A DNA stretch of 64,000 bases from Ureaplasma zalophigenitalium (GCF_025780055.1 NZ_JAOXHJ010000001.1:124001-188000); one strand, 5' to 3'; shown: positions 9,938 to 21,444, counted from the first letter of the stretch. Numbers and translations: made by a program. Notes: generated by a model from the letters alone, not told the origin.

Positions 9938-10234
9938 ATACATTTAATATTTTTGGTATTCTCTTAAACGATGTATTAAGGTTTCGTTTTGAATAATAAG
10001 TAAAAACTAACTTACCATTTAAATATCAAGACAAGTGAACAAATTAGAATATTTGCAGTTTGTTAAAAATCGAAAAGATAATCTTCAAACATTATAGTTT
10101 TGTTAAATTAAGTAAAATAGCTCAGTTTTTTTGCATTTTTGTTTATTGAAATAGCAATATATCATTATTTTATTTATAATATAAAAAGAGAAATCAAAAA
10201 ATGATTTATATCAATACAAGAAGGAAACAAATAT
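9938..10234. other. Intergenic region upstream of tsf, no gene seen
   Basis: About 300 bases of AT-rich DNA between the tRNA operon terminator and tsf. A TATAAT box at 10175-10180 is the likely tsf -10 element, with no clear -35 box. I see no open frame with a ribosome-binding site and no stable RNA signature in the remainder. Confidence 0.5.
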
Positions 10235-11146
10235 ATGTCAAAAGTAGAATTAGTAAAAGAATTACGTGCGCGTACGCAAGCTGGTATGTCTGATTGTATT
10301 AAGGCTTTAGATAAATCAGGTAATGATATTGAAAAAGCTATCGTTTGATTACGTGAAAATGGAGCAATTAAAGCTGCTAGCAAATTAAATAATGCTGCAA
10401 CAGACGGTGTTGTATTAACAAAACAAAATGATCATAAAGCAGTGATGATTGAAGTGAATACTCAAACAGACTTTGTAGCTAAAAATGAACAATTTTTAGC
10501 TTTAGCTAACCAAATTCTAGAAGTGGCTTTGAATGAAGTTGAAACAAATGATGATTTTGAAAAATTACAAATCAATAACAAGCCGATTGCTGAAGCAGGA
10601 TTGGAGTTAACAGCTATTATCGGCGAAAAAATCGCCTTTCGTCGTGGAGTGGTTTTAAAAGCTAATGATAACCAAACATTAGGATCATACACACACAACA
10701 ACAAACGTGTAGGTGCGATTATCTTATTAGACGCTAAAGTGGATACAGAAGTTGCGCGAAACGTTGCAATGCATGCCGCTGCAATGCGCCCAAAATACTT
10801 AAACGTTGATGAAGTATCTCCATCATGATTAGCTAATGAAAAAGAAATTATTACGAACCAAGTTCATAATGACCCTGAAACATTAAATAAAATGAGTAAA
10901 CTAGACGATGCGAAAAAAGCAATGGTTTTAGAAAAAACTGTTGAAGGTCGTTTAAACAAAATTTTAAAAGAAAACTGTTTAGTTGATCAATCATATTTCA
11001 AAGAACCAAGTTTAACAATTGGTGGATATTTAAAACAATATAAAACCAATGCTATAGGTTATTTTGCATACGAAGTCGGTGATGGTATGGAAAAGAAACC
11101 AGAAATGAGTTTTGCAGACGAAGTTGCAGCTCAAATGAAAAAATAG
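10235..11146 (+). CDS. tsf: Translation elongation factor Ts
   Basis: EF-Ts recycles EF-Tu-GDP to EF-Tu-GTP. The 303-residue product begins [20 protein letters not shown], the conserved UBA-like N-terminus, followed by the signature [14 protein letters not shown] and [18 protein letters not shown] Trp codons lie at 10346 and 10826. AAGGAAA precedes ATG 10235, with a TATAAT box about 55 bases upstream. rpsB, usually the preceding gene, is not present here. A terminator follows before pyrH. Confidence 0.98.
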
Positions 11147-11158
11147 TCATTAATTAAT

Positions 11159-11187
11159 AAATAGAAAGTTCTGCTTTCTATTTTTTT
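11159..11187 (+). terminator. Terminator after tsf
   Basis: AAATAGAAAG (11159-11168) pairs with CTTTCTATTT (11174-11183) around TTCTG, followed by more T. It would reduce read-through into pyrH. Confidence 0.8.
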
Positions 11188-11212
11188 GAATAATTTATAA
11201 ATGGAGGAAAAC

Positions 11213-11920
11213 ATGCAGAATAAAAAACACATTTTAATTAAAATCTCGGGAGCAGCATTAAAAACAAATGATGATTCAATTCTAGATGTAAATAAAATTA
11301 ACGATCTAGCTAATCAAATTAAGGTTCTAAAAAAAGATTATATAATTTCAATTGTTGTTGGTGGCGGGAATATTTGACGCGGCAAAATTGCAAAAGATTT
11401 AGCCATGGATCGTAGTACAGCTGATAATATGGGTATGCTAGCAACAATGATTAATGGTTTATCTATAGCTAATGTTTTAACGAATCATAATGTTGGATCA
11501 GTTGTTTTATCATCAATTGACACACCTGCTTTCCTAACATATGCAAGTACTAATACAATTAATCAAGCAATTAAGAATGATCAAGTAATGATTTTTGTAG
11601 GTGGAACCGGTTTTCCTTTTTTTAGCACGGATTCATGTGCGGCCATACGAGCAGCCCAAACAAATTCACAATTGATTTTAATGGGTAAAAATGGTGTTGA
11701 TGGTGTTTACAGTGCCGACCCTAAAATTAATCCTGATGCAATTTTTTATGAACACCTAACTTACCAGGAAGCTTTGCATAAAAATTTGCAAGTTATGGAC
11801 CAAACAGCCTTAGCGTTGTGTCAGGAAAATAAAATTGAAACAATTGTTTTTAATATAGACAAAACTGACTCTATTATTAACGTTTTAAAAAATAAGACCA
11901 AATATACATTAATTAAATAA
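11213..11920 (+). CDS. pyrH: UMP kinase
   Basis: UMP kinase phosphorylates UMP to UDP in pyrimidine nucleotide synthesis. The 235-residue product of the amino-acid-kinase family shows ILIKISGAAL at the N-terminus, VVGGGNIWRG (Trp from UGA), DRSTADNMGMLATMINGL, GGTGFPFFSTDSCAA for nucleotide binding and the C-terminal LMGKNGVDGVYSADP. A GGAGG site lies 5 bases before ATG 11213. It is followed by frr after 11 bases, the conserved pyrH-frr-cdsA order. Confidence 0.97.
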
Positions 11921-11931
11921 AGAGGTAATTT

Positions 11932-12483
11932 ATGGATTTTAAAATTTACGAAATACAAATGAACGAAGAAAAAGAAAGTGTTTTCAAATGAATGCACAAC
12001 GAGTTTGCTAAATTGCGAACAGGACGTGCAACACCAGCTATTTTAGATGGCATCTTAGTTGATTATTATGGAACACCCACACCTATTAATCAATTAGCTA
12101 ATATTAGTGTAGTTGATGCACGTTCATTAATGATTAAACCATACGATAAAAATAGTATTAAAGATATCAATACTGCTATAAATGCTGCTAATATTGGAAT
12201 TAACCCACTAGTAGATGCGGATGTGATTCGTTTGAACTTTCCTGCACCAACAGAAGATTTAAGAAAAGAATTAGCTAAAAAAGCTAAACAAGTTAGTGAA
12301 GAAGCGAAAGTTAAAGTACGTAAAATTCGTCAAAATTTACAAGATGAATTCAAAAAAGATGTCACAGCTTTAGAGGATGATAAAAAATTCTTCCAAACAA
12401 AATTGGATGAATTAACAAAAAAAGTTAACAAAGAAATAGAAGAATTGCTTGCGAATAAAGAAAAAGACATCTTAACAATTTAA
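11932..12483 (+). CDS. frr: Ribosome recycling factor
   Basis: RRF splits post-termination ribosomes together with EF-G. The 183-residue product carries the RTGRATPAILDGILVDYYGT motif and PYDKNSIKDINTAI, and ends with the helical LTKKVNKEIEELLANKEKDI, all typical of RRF. One UGA Trp codon at 11989. An AGAGG site precedes ATG 11932. cdsA begins 3 bases after its stop. Confidence 0.97.
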
Positions 12484-12486
12484 AAT

Positions 12487-13593
12487 ATGACTGCTGTTGA
12501 ACTTCAACCCAACCACCAAGTAAACAAAAAGAGCAAACAAGATTTCAAATCACGCATTTTATGTGGAATCGGTATTCTGATTTTCTTCTTAGTTTTTATT
12601 ACACTAAATGCTTTTGCTGATTTTAATACCTGATCAATACATAGTTATAGTTGATTTTCTTTTTATGAAAAACTAGGTTTTTTAATTGCAGGAATTGTTT
12701 TGTTAAATATTGTTATGAGTTTGTGCGCTTATGAATTTAACAAAACATTTTATAATAATAAAAAAACAACACTAATTATTCACGAGTTGTGAATTTTATT
12801 AGTATGTAACACAAGCATTGTGTCAACTGTTTTATTACGTATTTATGACGTTAATTCTGGTGTACGCGATTTTAATGGGATCAAAAATTTTTTCTGGTCA
12901 ACACAAAATTACTGAGCAATCAACTTTGCTTTATTTTTTATCGTAATAATGATTAATTCTTTAATGCTGATTAAAAACAATAATTTAACTAAAAAACAGA
13001 AAATATTAGCGGTTTTAATCGCTGTTATTACTTTCCTGTTCTTTAGCAATATATATTATTTAATTCTTTTACGCAGTTGAATCATTTGAACATTAATTGC
13101 AGTATTAGTGATTCTAACTGATACTTTTGCATATGTTGGTGGTAAATTATTTGGTAAAACAAAAATATTTCCGAAAATATCTCCTAAAAAAACTTGAGCG
13201 GGTTTTATTACAGGTATAATCGTGGCCAGTTCAGTAGTGTTTTTATTGTGTGTGTTAGTTATTTGAAAAACTAAAATAAGCAATAATAACGAACAAGGTA
13301 TTAATTTAATCTATAATCATTTTGTTCTAGATTTTTATGGACTGAAGTTTCTATGATCTATGTCAGAAAACACATGATTAGTTTTATTTTTATTGATTAT
13401 GTGTTTTTGACCATTACTTTCAATAGTTGCTGTCTTTGGCGATCTTTTCTTTAGTTATGTTAAACGTTCGTTAGCTATTAAAGATTTTTCAAACATTCTT
13501 AAGGTGCACGGAGGTATTTATGATCGTATTGACGCTTTGATGCTCACTACTATCACCTATACTTTTTTTGCCCTAATTTCTGATTTATTTTAG
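12487..13593 (+). CDS. cdsA: Phosphatidate cytidylyltransferase
   Basis: CdsA makes CDP-diacylglycerol from phosphatidate and CTP, the precursor of phosphatidylglycerol and cardiolipin. The 368-residue product has about eight to nine hydrophobic segments and the CDP-alcohol cytidylyltransferase signature near its C-terminus (SYVKRSLAIKDFSNILKVHG followed by GIYDRIDA). It has many UGA Trp codons, the densest use in this window, so it shows only as short fragments under the standard code. The central part also carries LTDTFAYVGGKLFG. It overlaps the convergent gene by 9 bases. Confidence 0.93.
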
Positions 13594-13929
13594 AATTAAT
13601 TTATAGATGAGTGGTATTTCATTGATTAATAATTCAACCTTATTATCTTTGAAATCAAAGTCTTGTAATGTTAGCAAAACCTGATTGTTTTTTAAAAATT
13701 TATACTTATATGCACTGACATACAAACTTCCTTGATGTTTATATGTCAGTGTTTTTTTCTTTTTAAGTAATTGAAAAATCGTTTTAGAAACAATGAGGCG
13801 CTGATTGTTAGGATTAATCAGACAAGTAATATATTTATTCGTTTTTAATCCACAAACTAAACCGGTAATTAAACATAGCAAAATAATTAAACCAATGATT
13901 AAACACTTTTTTCAATGTTTAAAAGTCAA
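13585..13929 (-). CDS. Small single-pass membrane protein, partner of the C39 exporter
   Basis: The 114-residue product has one membrane segment right after a basic start (KHWKKCLIIGLIILLCLITG) and a Lys-rich, probably extracytoplasmic C-terminal part of beta character. It starts at TTG 13929: a stop codon lies two codons upstream in frame, and GAGGAAG is 9 bases before the TTG. The start lies inside the last codons of the exporter gene (11-base overlap), so the two are translationally coupled. A small protein next to the lcnDR3-like exporter is also known in M. genitalium (MG389 beside MG390, from memory). Function unknown; an accessory role in export is inferred. Confidence 0.6.
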
Positions 13930-15874
13930 GGTTTATCACTTCCTCAAAAAAAGGTTTCATTTGTGTATCGTGGCTAACACAGATCACTAGATTATATGTT
14001 TGTAGTAGAGGCATAAAGGATTGCAATATAAAAGACTTAATTTCTAAACTAACATTAGCCAACGCTTCATCCAAAAGAATTAATGCATGGCGTTTTTGTA
14101 AAAGTCGTAAAAAGTTAATAATTTGTCTTTGTCCCGTTGATCATAACTGCTCATCGTGCATATTCATCAATGTATTAATTTGAGCCATTCCTAATAATTG
14201 TACTAACCGATTGTCTTTATTAACTTCTTGATCCGTTAATAAATCGTGTCAATTCAACGGGAAAATTAAAGCATCCCCTGGCAAATAAATAATTTTTCCT
14301 TGTAGATAATGACTGGCTAAATGCTCGCGGGGAAGATTATTAAATAAAACACCTTGCCCGTCGAGGATTTGCTTGAGTAGCGTTGTTTTACCACAACCGT
14401 TGCGACCAGTTATTAAAGTATGTTTACTAATTGATATTTTTTGTTTTGATAAATATACACTTTTGATTTGATCAATTAGAAATCCATAGGTACTCTGCTG
14501 ATTATTTACTTCTATGATTTTATATAACGTTTCATATGCATATTTATAATTAGGAATTAACATAAAATAGTGAAATATTTTTTGGTAATTTTGATTTATA
14601 TTTTGATGTAAAAAAATAATATACATCAAACTGCTGATATTAACGTTTTGTTGTTTATAAATTACTAGTATACTGGTTATTAAAACTAAAAATAGATATC
14701 CGTAATCTTGCGTAACACTTGCTAAAAAACCAACAATCGATTGCTTAGTTAGCAATTTTTTTTGACTTTTGACACTTAACTCATTTTGCTGTATTAAATG
14801 GCGCAGGTAGTAAGTCATTTTACCTGTATCAGATTCTTTTTGGATGAACTTAATTAACTTTTGCGTAGCTAGGAGTTTATTGTGGTTGTTTTTTATAATT
14901 GTTAATTGATGATGTTTGTTAACACGATACCCCCAAAGATTAATTAACACACTTAAAATTCCAATAATTAATGAAATAGCAAACAATTGAGTATTGTATT
15001 TAAACATCAAAATATTAACTATCATAGCAAAAATCAAAGCACTAATAAAACTTGCTAATGCATTAATTTTGAAGTTGATAACAGTCTGAATATGCTCCTC
15101 TAATCCCAATAGTTCGCCCAAATTTGTTTTATTAAAAAATCATTGTTGTTTATTTGTTAGTCGTTTTAATGTAAAATATAGAATATATAGAGTTATTTCT
15201 TCAGATTTTTTATGAATGATGATTTGGACGAGTTTTTGACGCACCTGATTCGTTAAAAAAATAAAACTAAAAAGCACTGTCAACATAACCACATTTCTAG
15301 TTTCTTGTTCTGCGATTCCTCAATCAATTATATAAGTAACAAATTTGCTGCTAAGAATTGAAAAAACTATTCCAAGACCTTCAAGAAAAATTAAAAAAAT
15401 AATTAATTGTCAAGCAAAAATTTTTGAATCATTAAAAAGTGGTTTTAAACGAAATTTTGGTGGCTGCGTGTTATTTTTATTAAATAATACAGCTACATTC
15501 AAAAAGTGCTTTTGTAAATTTGAAAAGTCTGTTTCACGATAACCATCTTGTGGGTCATAAATAGCTACCTTCTGGCGACTATGTAGTTGAGCAACTATAA
15601 AATGGTTTTGCCCCTCGTTTTTAACTAGCAAGACAATATATTCTCCAGTATGCTTGTCTAATAATTCATCAAGGTTGCATCTATAGGATTCAGCAGTTAA
15701 GCTAAAATCTGCGGCTAGTCGTTCGAATTCATTTAAATTCATCCCCTCTTCAGAAAGAAATGCTTTTTCAAGAACATTGATTTTACTTATTTTTTGTTGA
15801 TACAAATGATTGAACATCATAGTGATAACGCAAACACCGCATTCATTCTTATTTGTTTGTTGAATAACTCGCAT
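13919..15874 (-). CDS. ABC exporter with C39 peptidase domain (bacteriocin-type)
   Basis: This 651-residue membrane protein has three parts. Residues 1-120 are a C39 peptidase, which cuts double-glycine leader peptides, with Gln 6, Cys 12, His 91 and Asp 107 all present. Residues 150-450 hold the transmembrane region. The C-terminal ATPase has Walker A GRNGCGKT (490-497), signature STGQRQ (579-584), Walker B LILLDE (598-603) and the switch His in SHD (635). Four or more UGA Trp codons. AAGGAGATGAG precedes ATG 15874. It resembles the lactococcin-type exporter of other mollicutes (MG390 type). No substrate peptide gene is visible nearby. Confidence 0.87.
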
Positions 15875-15962
15875 TTAACTCATCTCCTTTATTTTAATAA
15901 CCGGAGAGAATGTTATTTTTACTTATAAAAATTTATTTATATTACTTAATGAGGTAGAAAAT

Positions 15963-17642
15963 ATGGCAAAAATTAAATTACTAGCACTTGGTGGACAAGA
16001 TGAAAAAGGGAAAAATTGTTTCGTTTTAGATATTGATAACGAAATTTTTATTTTTAATGCAGGAGCAAAATTACCTGATAATAACATGTATGGAGTAAAC
16101 AATATTGTTGCTGACTATAGTTATTTGCAAAAAAATGTGAAACGAATTAGAGGTGTCTTTATTGCTACGCCAGTTTACAATAATTTAATGGGGTTAAAAC
16201 TTTTATTGGCACAAACAGATTATAATCTACCAATTTATACATCTCCTATTGGAGCTATTGTCATTGAAAAAATGTTCGAAACGAAAATGAACAATAAACT
16301 TGTCAAACCCAACATTATACAAGTCAAAACATTTGAAGATCTAAAAGTTGGTAACTTAACAATTAATGCTTTTAAAGTTACTAATTCAATTCCTAATTCA
16401 CTCGCTTTTGTTTTAAAAACAAAAGATGGCAACATTGTTTATGTCGATGATTTTATCATTTCAAACGATAAAAATAAAACGTTTGAATCGCAAGTAATCA
16501 ATGCTCATCAAATTTTGCGTAACAACACTTTAGCAGTTATTATGGGTATGAATAATGCAGGCAAGAAGGGTTTAACAGCACCGCACCACCGCAACAAAGG
16601 ATTTTATGAAGATGTTTTATCAAAAACAGAAAATAGAATGTTTGTCGGTTGTTATGCCCATGATGTTTACACTATTTTTAGCCTAGCAACTTTAGCTAAA
16701 CAAACTAATCGTCCATTTATTATTTATTCTCAAACATTCATTAATGTTTTTAATGGAATTATTCGACAACGTTTATACTCACCAAAAAATTTGATTTCTC
16801 TACCAATTAGTGAAATCAACAAGAATGACAATGCAATTGTTGTTATTATTGAGAACCAAGATAATCTATTCGCTCGTTTAAATAAAATTTTAGATGATGA
16901 AGATAAAATAGTACATTTAAATGAGAAGGATAGTTTAGTTTTAGGTGTAGGAATTACTCCGGGATATGAGTCATTAGCAGCTGATTTATCAGATCGTGTT
17001 CACAAATTAAATATTCCTTATTTCACACTACCTAAAACAGTTTTACCAATGCAAGCCTGCGATGAAGATATTAAGCATTTTGTAAATGTTATGAACCCAA
17101 AATACGTTGTTCCCATTGGGGGTTTATACAAAACAGAAATGAAATTTGTAGAAACTTTAAAAACGACAAAGGTTTTGCCTGATAATATTATTAGTTTAGA
17201 TAATGGACAAATTAAATCAATTGTTGATAAAAATTTAGAAAAAGAAGTCGAGACAATTCATTTAGTTGAAAAAATGATTTCTAATTTCAATACCCTAGAT
17301 GTAGGAGAAGGAATCTTGTATGAGCGTCGACAAATGGGGGAAAACGGTATAATTATTTTAACAATGGCTTTTGATAAAAAACACCAACGTTTAATTGATT
17401 TTATTGATTTTAAATACTTCGGAGTAATCAATAAAAATAAATCAACAAACGAAGTTGTTAAAGAAATTGAAGAAACTTTTAAAGCATCTTTAGCGGAATG
17501 TATTGTTTATGACAAACAGAAACGTTTGAATATGAAAGAAACGAAAAACAATACTCGTCGCCAGTTAGCGAAATTGTTTGAGAAGAAATTTAATAAACGC
17601 CCTCTTGTTTTACCAACGATTATTGATTATTACGAGGCTTAG
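15963..17642 (+). CDS. RNase J-like protein lacking the metal-binding motif
   Basis: The 559-residue product aligns by eye along the whole RNase J family: ALGGQDEKGKNCFVLDID at the N-terminus, the beta-CASP part (MFVGCYAHDVYTI) and a C-terminal domain. But the metallo-beta-lactamase motif HxHxDH is absent: residues 69-77 read TPVYNNLMG where active enzymes have a His-rich stretch, the later His is gone (TNSIPNS) and the final HGE is replaced (VVPIGGLYK). It should not cut RNA by the usual mechanism and may act as a partner of an active RNase J, like RNase J2. It contains no UGA codon. FtsK-like gene follows after 2 bases. Confidence 0.82.
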   Translation: MAKIKLLALGGQDEKGKNCFVLDIDNEIFIFNAGAKLPDNNMYGVNNIVADYSYLQKNVKRIRGVFIATPVYNNLMGLKLLLAQTDYNLPIYTSPIGAIVIEKMFETKMNNKLVKPNIIQVKTFEDLKVGNLTINAFKVTNSIPNSLAFVLKTKDGNIVYVDDFIISNDKNKTFESQVINAHQILRNNTLAVIMGMNNAGKKGLTAPHHRNKGFYEDVLSKTENRMFVGCYAHDVYTIFSLATLAKQTNRPFIIYSQTFINVFNGIIRQRLYSPKNLISLPISEINKNDNAIVVIIENQDNLFARLNKILDDEDKIVHLNEKDSLVLGVGITPGYESLAADLSDRVHKLNIPYFTLPKTVLPMQACDEDIKHFVNVMNPKYVVPIGGLYKTEMKFVETLKTTKVLPDNIISLDNGQIKSIVDKNLEKEVETIHLVEKMISNFNTLDVGEGILYERRQMGENGIIILTMAFDKKHQRLIDFIDFKYFGVINKNKSTNEVVKEIEETFKASLAECIVYDKQKRLNMKETKNNTRRQLAKLFEKKFNKRPLVLPTIIDYYEA

Positions 17643-17644
17643 TT

Positions 17645-19948
17645 ATGAACCAAACTAACACTGTGGAAACTACTCACAAAAAAACGACTAAAAAAATGCG
17701 TAAACAAAAAAAACAGTTGCATTTAAAATGACGTATTCTGATTTATGTTAGCTTATTACTTTTGTTGTTAATGACGATTGTTAAAGTGCCATACTTTACA
17801 TCCGTTATTGATTATGTTATCGAATATTTCTTTGGGTTTAGTAGATACTTAATTTACTTTATTCTACTTTTATTAGCGCTGTTTTGGTGGTCCAAAAAAC
17901 TGCGCTGTAAAATATTCAACCGATTTACAATTTGATTTTATGTTTTAAGTCCGATTCTTCTAAGCATATTTTTAGGATATATATCTAATTTAGTTTTAAA
18001 ACAAACTGATTATATTTTTCTAGATGGTAGCTATACACAGATTTTTACAAATTTGTGAAAAGTTAATTTTATAGTTGCTATATCGCACACCCAATACTAC
18101 TTTTCATTGTTTGATTTTGCTTTTGGGGGTGTATCTGGTTTCATTAATCTAGATTTATACACTCAATACGTAGTCATTTTCATGGTAGTTTTACTAAGTT
18201 TTATATTAAGTATTTTATTAATTATCTTTATTTTATATTCTGTGCGCAATAAGCGTTGATTTTACAATGCTAAATTACGAATGATTAATAAATTAATTAA
18301 AAACGTTAATAAAGAATACAAAAAAGAATTTGAATTAGTAGACCACAGTGTTAATGTGAGCGAAAACGCTGAAACACAAGAACCTGTTAACGAACAACCT
18401 GATATTAATATTCAAGAGACTCGAGAGACAACACCTTTAGTTGCTCCTGTAGTAACAGCAGATAATAATTATTCTGACGAAACGAGAAATAAGGAAGTAG
18501 ATGAACAACCTGTTAATCACACTTCAACAAGAACAGGTACACCGAGTGTAATGGATACACACCCAAAATTAACACAACAAAACCAAATGTCAACGAGCTG
18601 GAAATCTGGACAAACAATCAATATACCCCAAGCATTTGATATAGGTGTCACTAAAGCAGCTGACCACCAAGAAGATTTACTAACACCGAAATTAGCAGAC
18701 TCAACCGCTGTTAAATCCGTGAATCACTCATCCGAAAAAACTCTTACCAACCAAACACCAAGTACTTTTAAGCGTACGCAAAAATTCACCTTATCAATGA
18801 ATGATATTTTTGAAGAACAAAAGAAATTGCAGGATGAAAAAGTGGTTTTTGATGGTGAACAAGATTATTATCATGAACTAAATAATATGATTAACAAAAT
18901 TGACTTCCGTTTTAATCAGTATGCAAAAGCGAATGGCATTGAAGTAAAAATAATTACAAAACGCACATACTTTTCTATGGCAGAAGTGGTTTACTCATTA
19001 AAAAATATTGATATCCCAACATTTATTTCGCAACATAATTTAGAATTAATCCAAATTTTAACCGCTCAAGAAACAGATTTACGTGTTAATTTATATCAGC
19101 AAAACAAAGATTTAGCCCTTCAAGTGTCTAGCACTAAATTAACGAGTTCTTTTAGTTTAAAAAATGAAATTAAATTATTAGATGAACAGGAATGAGAAAA
19201 TTTCAATTTAATCTACGGGAAGGACCACGAAAGAGAAGTGGTCTGATCAAACCAACTAGATGGCAATTTAATTGTTTATGGTTCAGCAAAGGGTTCTGGC
19301 CGTGCAATGTTATTATCCAATATAATAATGGGCTGTCTATTAACGCATAAATCCTCTGAGATTGAGTTGTATTTATTTGATGCAAAAACTAAATTAACTA
19401 AAACTTTTACCAATTTAATACATACGCGCAAAATTACAGATACGTCAGATCCGGCCGAGGTTATTGAGGATTTACGTAGTTTACAGTTAAAATTCAATGA
19501 CATTAAAAAAACAATGCAAAACAAGGGTGTTGATAATTTATTCGAACTGAACCATATGTCACAACAAGCTTACAAAATGAGCCTAATTGTTTTCAGTGAA
19601 TTTGCTCACATTTTAGATAGTCCCTATAAAGAAAAATTTATTGTTTTATTACAAAATTTAATCGCATTAGCACCAAGTATCGGTTGTTTAATCGTCTTGG
19701 GTACAGAAATAGTTAACGAACAAACAAGCGCTTTTAAAGGTATGTTTGAAAATATTGCCATTTTAAAATTAAACAACGAGTATGAATCAACGCTAATTTC
19801 TCCTCATAATTGACTACATAATTTATATGGATCAGGTGATTTGGTTCTAATGAAGGCAAACACAATCGAATTATTACGTCTGCAAATAGCAAAAATTACA
19901 AACGAGGAAATTAGTTCATTGCTCCAAAAATTATCAGTAGATAATTAA
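17645..19948 (+). CDS. FtsK/SpoIIIE-like membrane protein with altered ATPase motifs
   Basis: The 767-residue product has four hydrophobic segments in residues 25-205, a long polar Thr/Gln/Asn/Glu-rich linker (about 215-400) and a C-terminal domain laid out like the FtsK motor. In the motor the Walker A position reads GSAKGSGRA (546-554), lacking the Lys-Ser/Thr pair, and the Walker B position reads LIVFSEFAHIL, with Ser in place of the first acidic residue (651). The later LIVLGTE corresponds to the usual LATQ. It may therefore bind DNA or a partner without pumping. UGA Trp codons at several places. It is 2 bases after the RNase J-like gene. Confidence 0.7.
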
Positions 19949-19964
19949 TTAAAAACAAAAAACA

Positions 19965-19990
19965 CACATCCTTTATATAAACAGGATGTG
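19965..19990 (+). repeat. Hairpin without T-tract after the FtsK-like gene
   Basis: CACATCCT (19965-19972) and AGGATGTG (19983-19990) pair around a 10-base loop. No T-run follows, so this may be an inefficient terminator or a leader structure of the aminopeptidase gene. Confidence 0.5.
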
Positions 19991-20039
19991 GATGTATTAA
20001 AATAAATATAACCATTTATATTTTAAGGAAAGAGATAAT

Positions 20040-21398
20040 ATGACATTTAATAAAAAAGAAAATTTCATTTATGAGTTAAAAGCGGTATGTGAAAAACACA
20101 ATATTGCAGGATTTGAAAGTAATACAAAATTACACGAGGTGTTCGGTAATGTTTATGAAAAAAACCACCACATTGTTTTAAATAAGGATTTTGATACTAA
20201 TGAATTATGACGTGCTTTAGTTAAATTCTTATCAAAAGCAGCTAAACCAGTTTCTGTTGATTTAGATTCATTTTTAGCATTAGTTGATGAAGATCAACAT
20301 GAATCAGTAATTGGTATTGTTGTTGCTGCATTAGAATACGTAGAAGTAACGCCATATTCTGAAAAAACAAAACAAACGCCAAAGAACATTCATAATTTAG
20401 TATTTGACGCTAAATTACAAAAATTAATTGACAAACACCTTGTGATTGCTCAAGCACAATCATTTGCGCGTATGTTACAAGATACACCATCAAACAAAAT
20501 GTCTCCAGGAGATTTTGAAAAGGCTATTCGTGCTAAATTCGCCGATTTAAAAAACGTGAAAATTAGTGTTTTAGACCGTAATGATTTACAAACGAAAGGG
20601 TTTGGTTGTCACTATGGTGTTGGTAAGGCTGCTGTTTCAGAAAATTACCAACCTCGTTTATTAGTTTTAGAATATAACACTAAACCAACAAACCAAAAAT
20701 ATGCTTTTGTTGGTAAAGGGGTATGTTTTGATACAGGGGGGAATAACATTAAAACTGGTTCACACATGCGTTGAATGAAGTTCGATATGTCAGGTGCAGC
20801 AATTGTTGCCTCAACATTATTCGCTCTAGCGAAAAATAACGAAGAAGTAAATGTAGTTATGCTATGCCCATTAGTATTTAATTTAGCAGGGATTGAGGCT
20901 CAAAGACCAGATGATGTTGTTACAGCTTATAATGGTAAAACAGTAGAAATTGACAATACTGACGCTGAAGGACGTCTAATCCTATGTGATGCTCTAACTT
21001 ATGCAGCTAAAGACATGAAGGCAGATAAATTAATTGATATTGCAACACTAACAGGAGCAATGATTTATGCATTAGGTGAAACTTATTCAGGAGTTTGAAC
21101 TACAACTGACTGCTTATGAAGAGCTTCAGAAGCAGCTGCTAAGTTTGCTGGTGAATTAGTGTGACGATTGCCTTTCCACTATGATTTTAAGGATTTATTG
21201 AAATCTAATGTAGCTGATATCGCTAACTCAGTAAGCGATCCACGTGGAGGATCTTCACGAGCTGCGGCATACTTAAAAGAATTTACTGAAGACAAACCTT
21301 ATGCACACTTTGATGTAGCGATTACAGCAGATGTTGGACACCAAGGAACAGGTGTTATGTTAAGAACATTCTACAAAATGGCTATCGACCAAAAATAA
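20040..21398 (+). CDS. pepA: Leucyl aminopeptidase (M17 family)
   Basis: Cytosolic di-metal aminopeptidase that removes N-terminal residues from peptides. The 452-residue product has the catalytic Lys in VGKGVCFDTGG, the metal region KFDMSGAA, and the diagnostic NTDAEGRLILCDAL with the catalytic Arg. UGA Trp codons lie at 20208, 20772, 21097, 21117 and 21162. TTAAGGAAAGAG precedes ATG 20040. In M. genitalium the leucyl aminopeptidase gene also lies next to the C39 exporter gene (from memory), which fits this neighbourhood. Confidence 0.96.
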
Positions 21399-21413
21399 TT
21401 AATATTTAGAGAC

Positions 21414-21444
21414 AAAAAAACCAAGATTTAAATCTTGGTTTTTT
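21414..21444. terminator. Bidirectional terminator between pepA and tRNA-Trp
   Basis: AAAAAACCAAGATTT and AAATCTTGGTTTTTT are adjacent exact reverse complements, giving a strong hairpin with an A-run on one side and a T-run on the other. It can serve both pepA and the minus-strand tRNA-Trp. Confidence 0.9.

Noticed and set aside
13805-13990. Plus-strand open frame opposite the small membrane protein gene
   Set aside because: It is antisense to two well-supported minus-strand genes and has no ribosome-binding site.
15410-15874. Stand-alone C39 peptidase gene
   Set aside because: The frame continues through UGA into the transmembrane and ATPase domains of one exporter.
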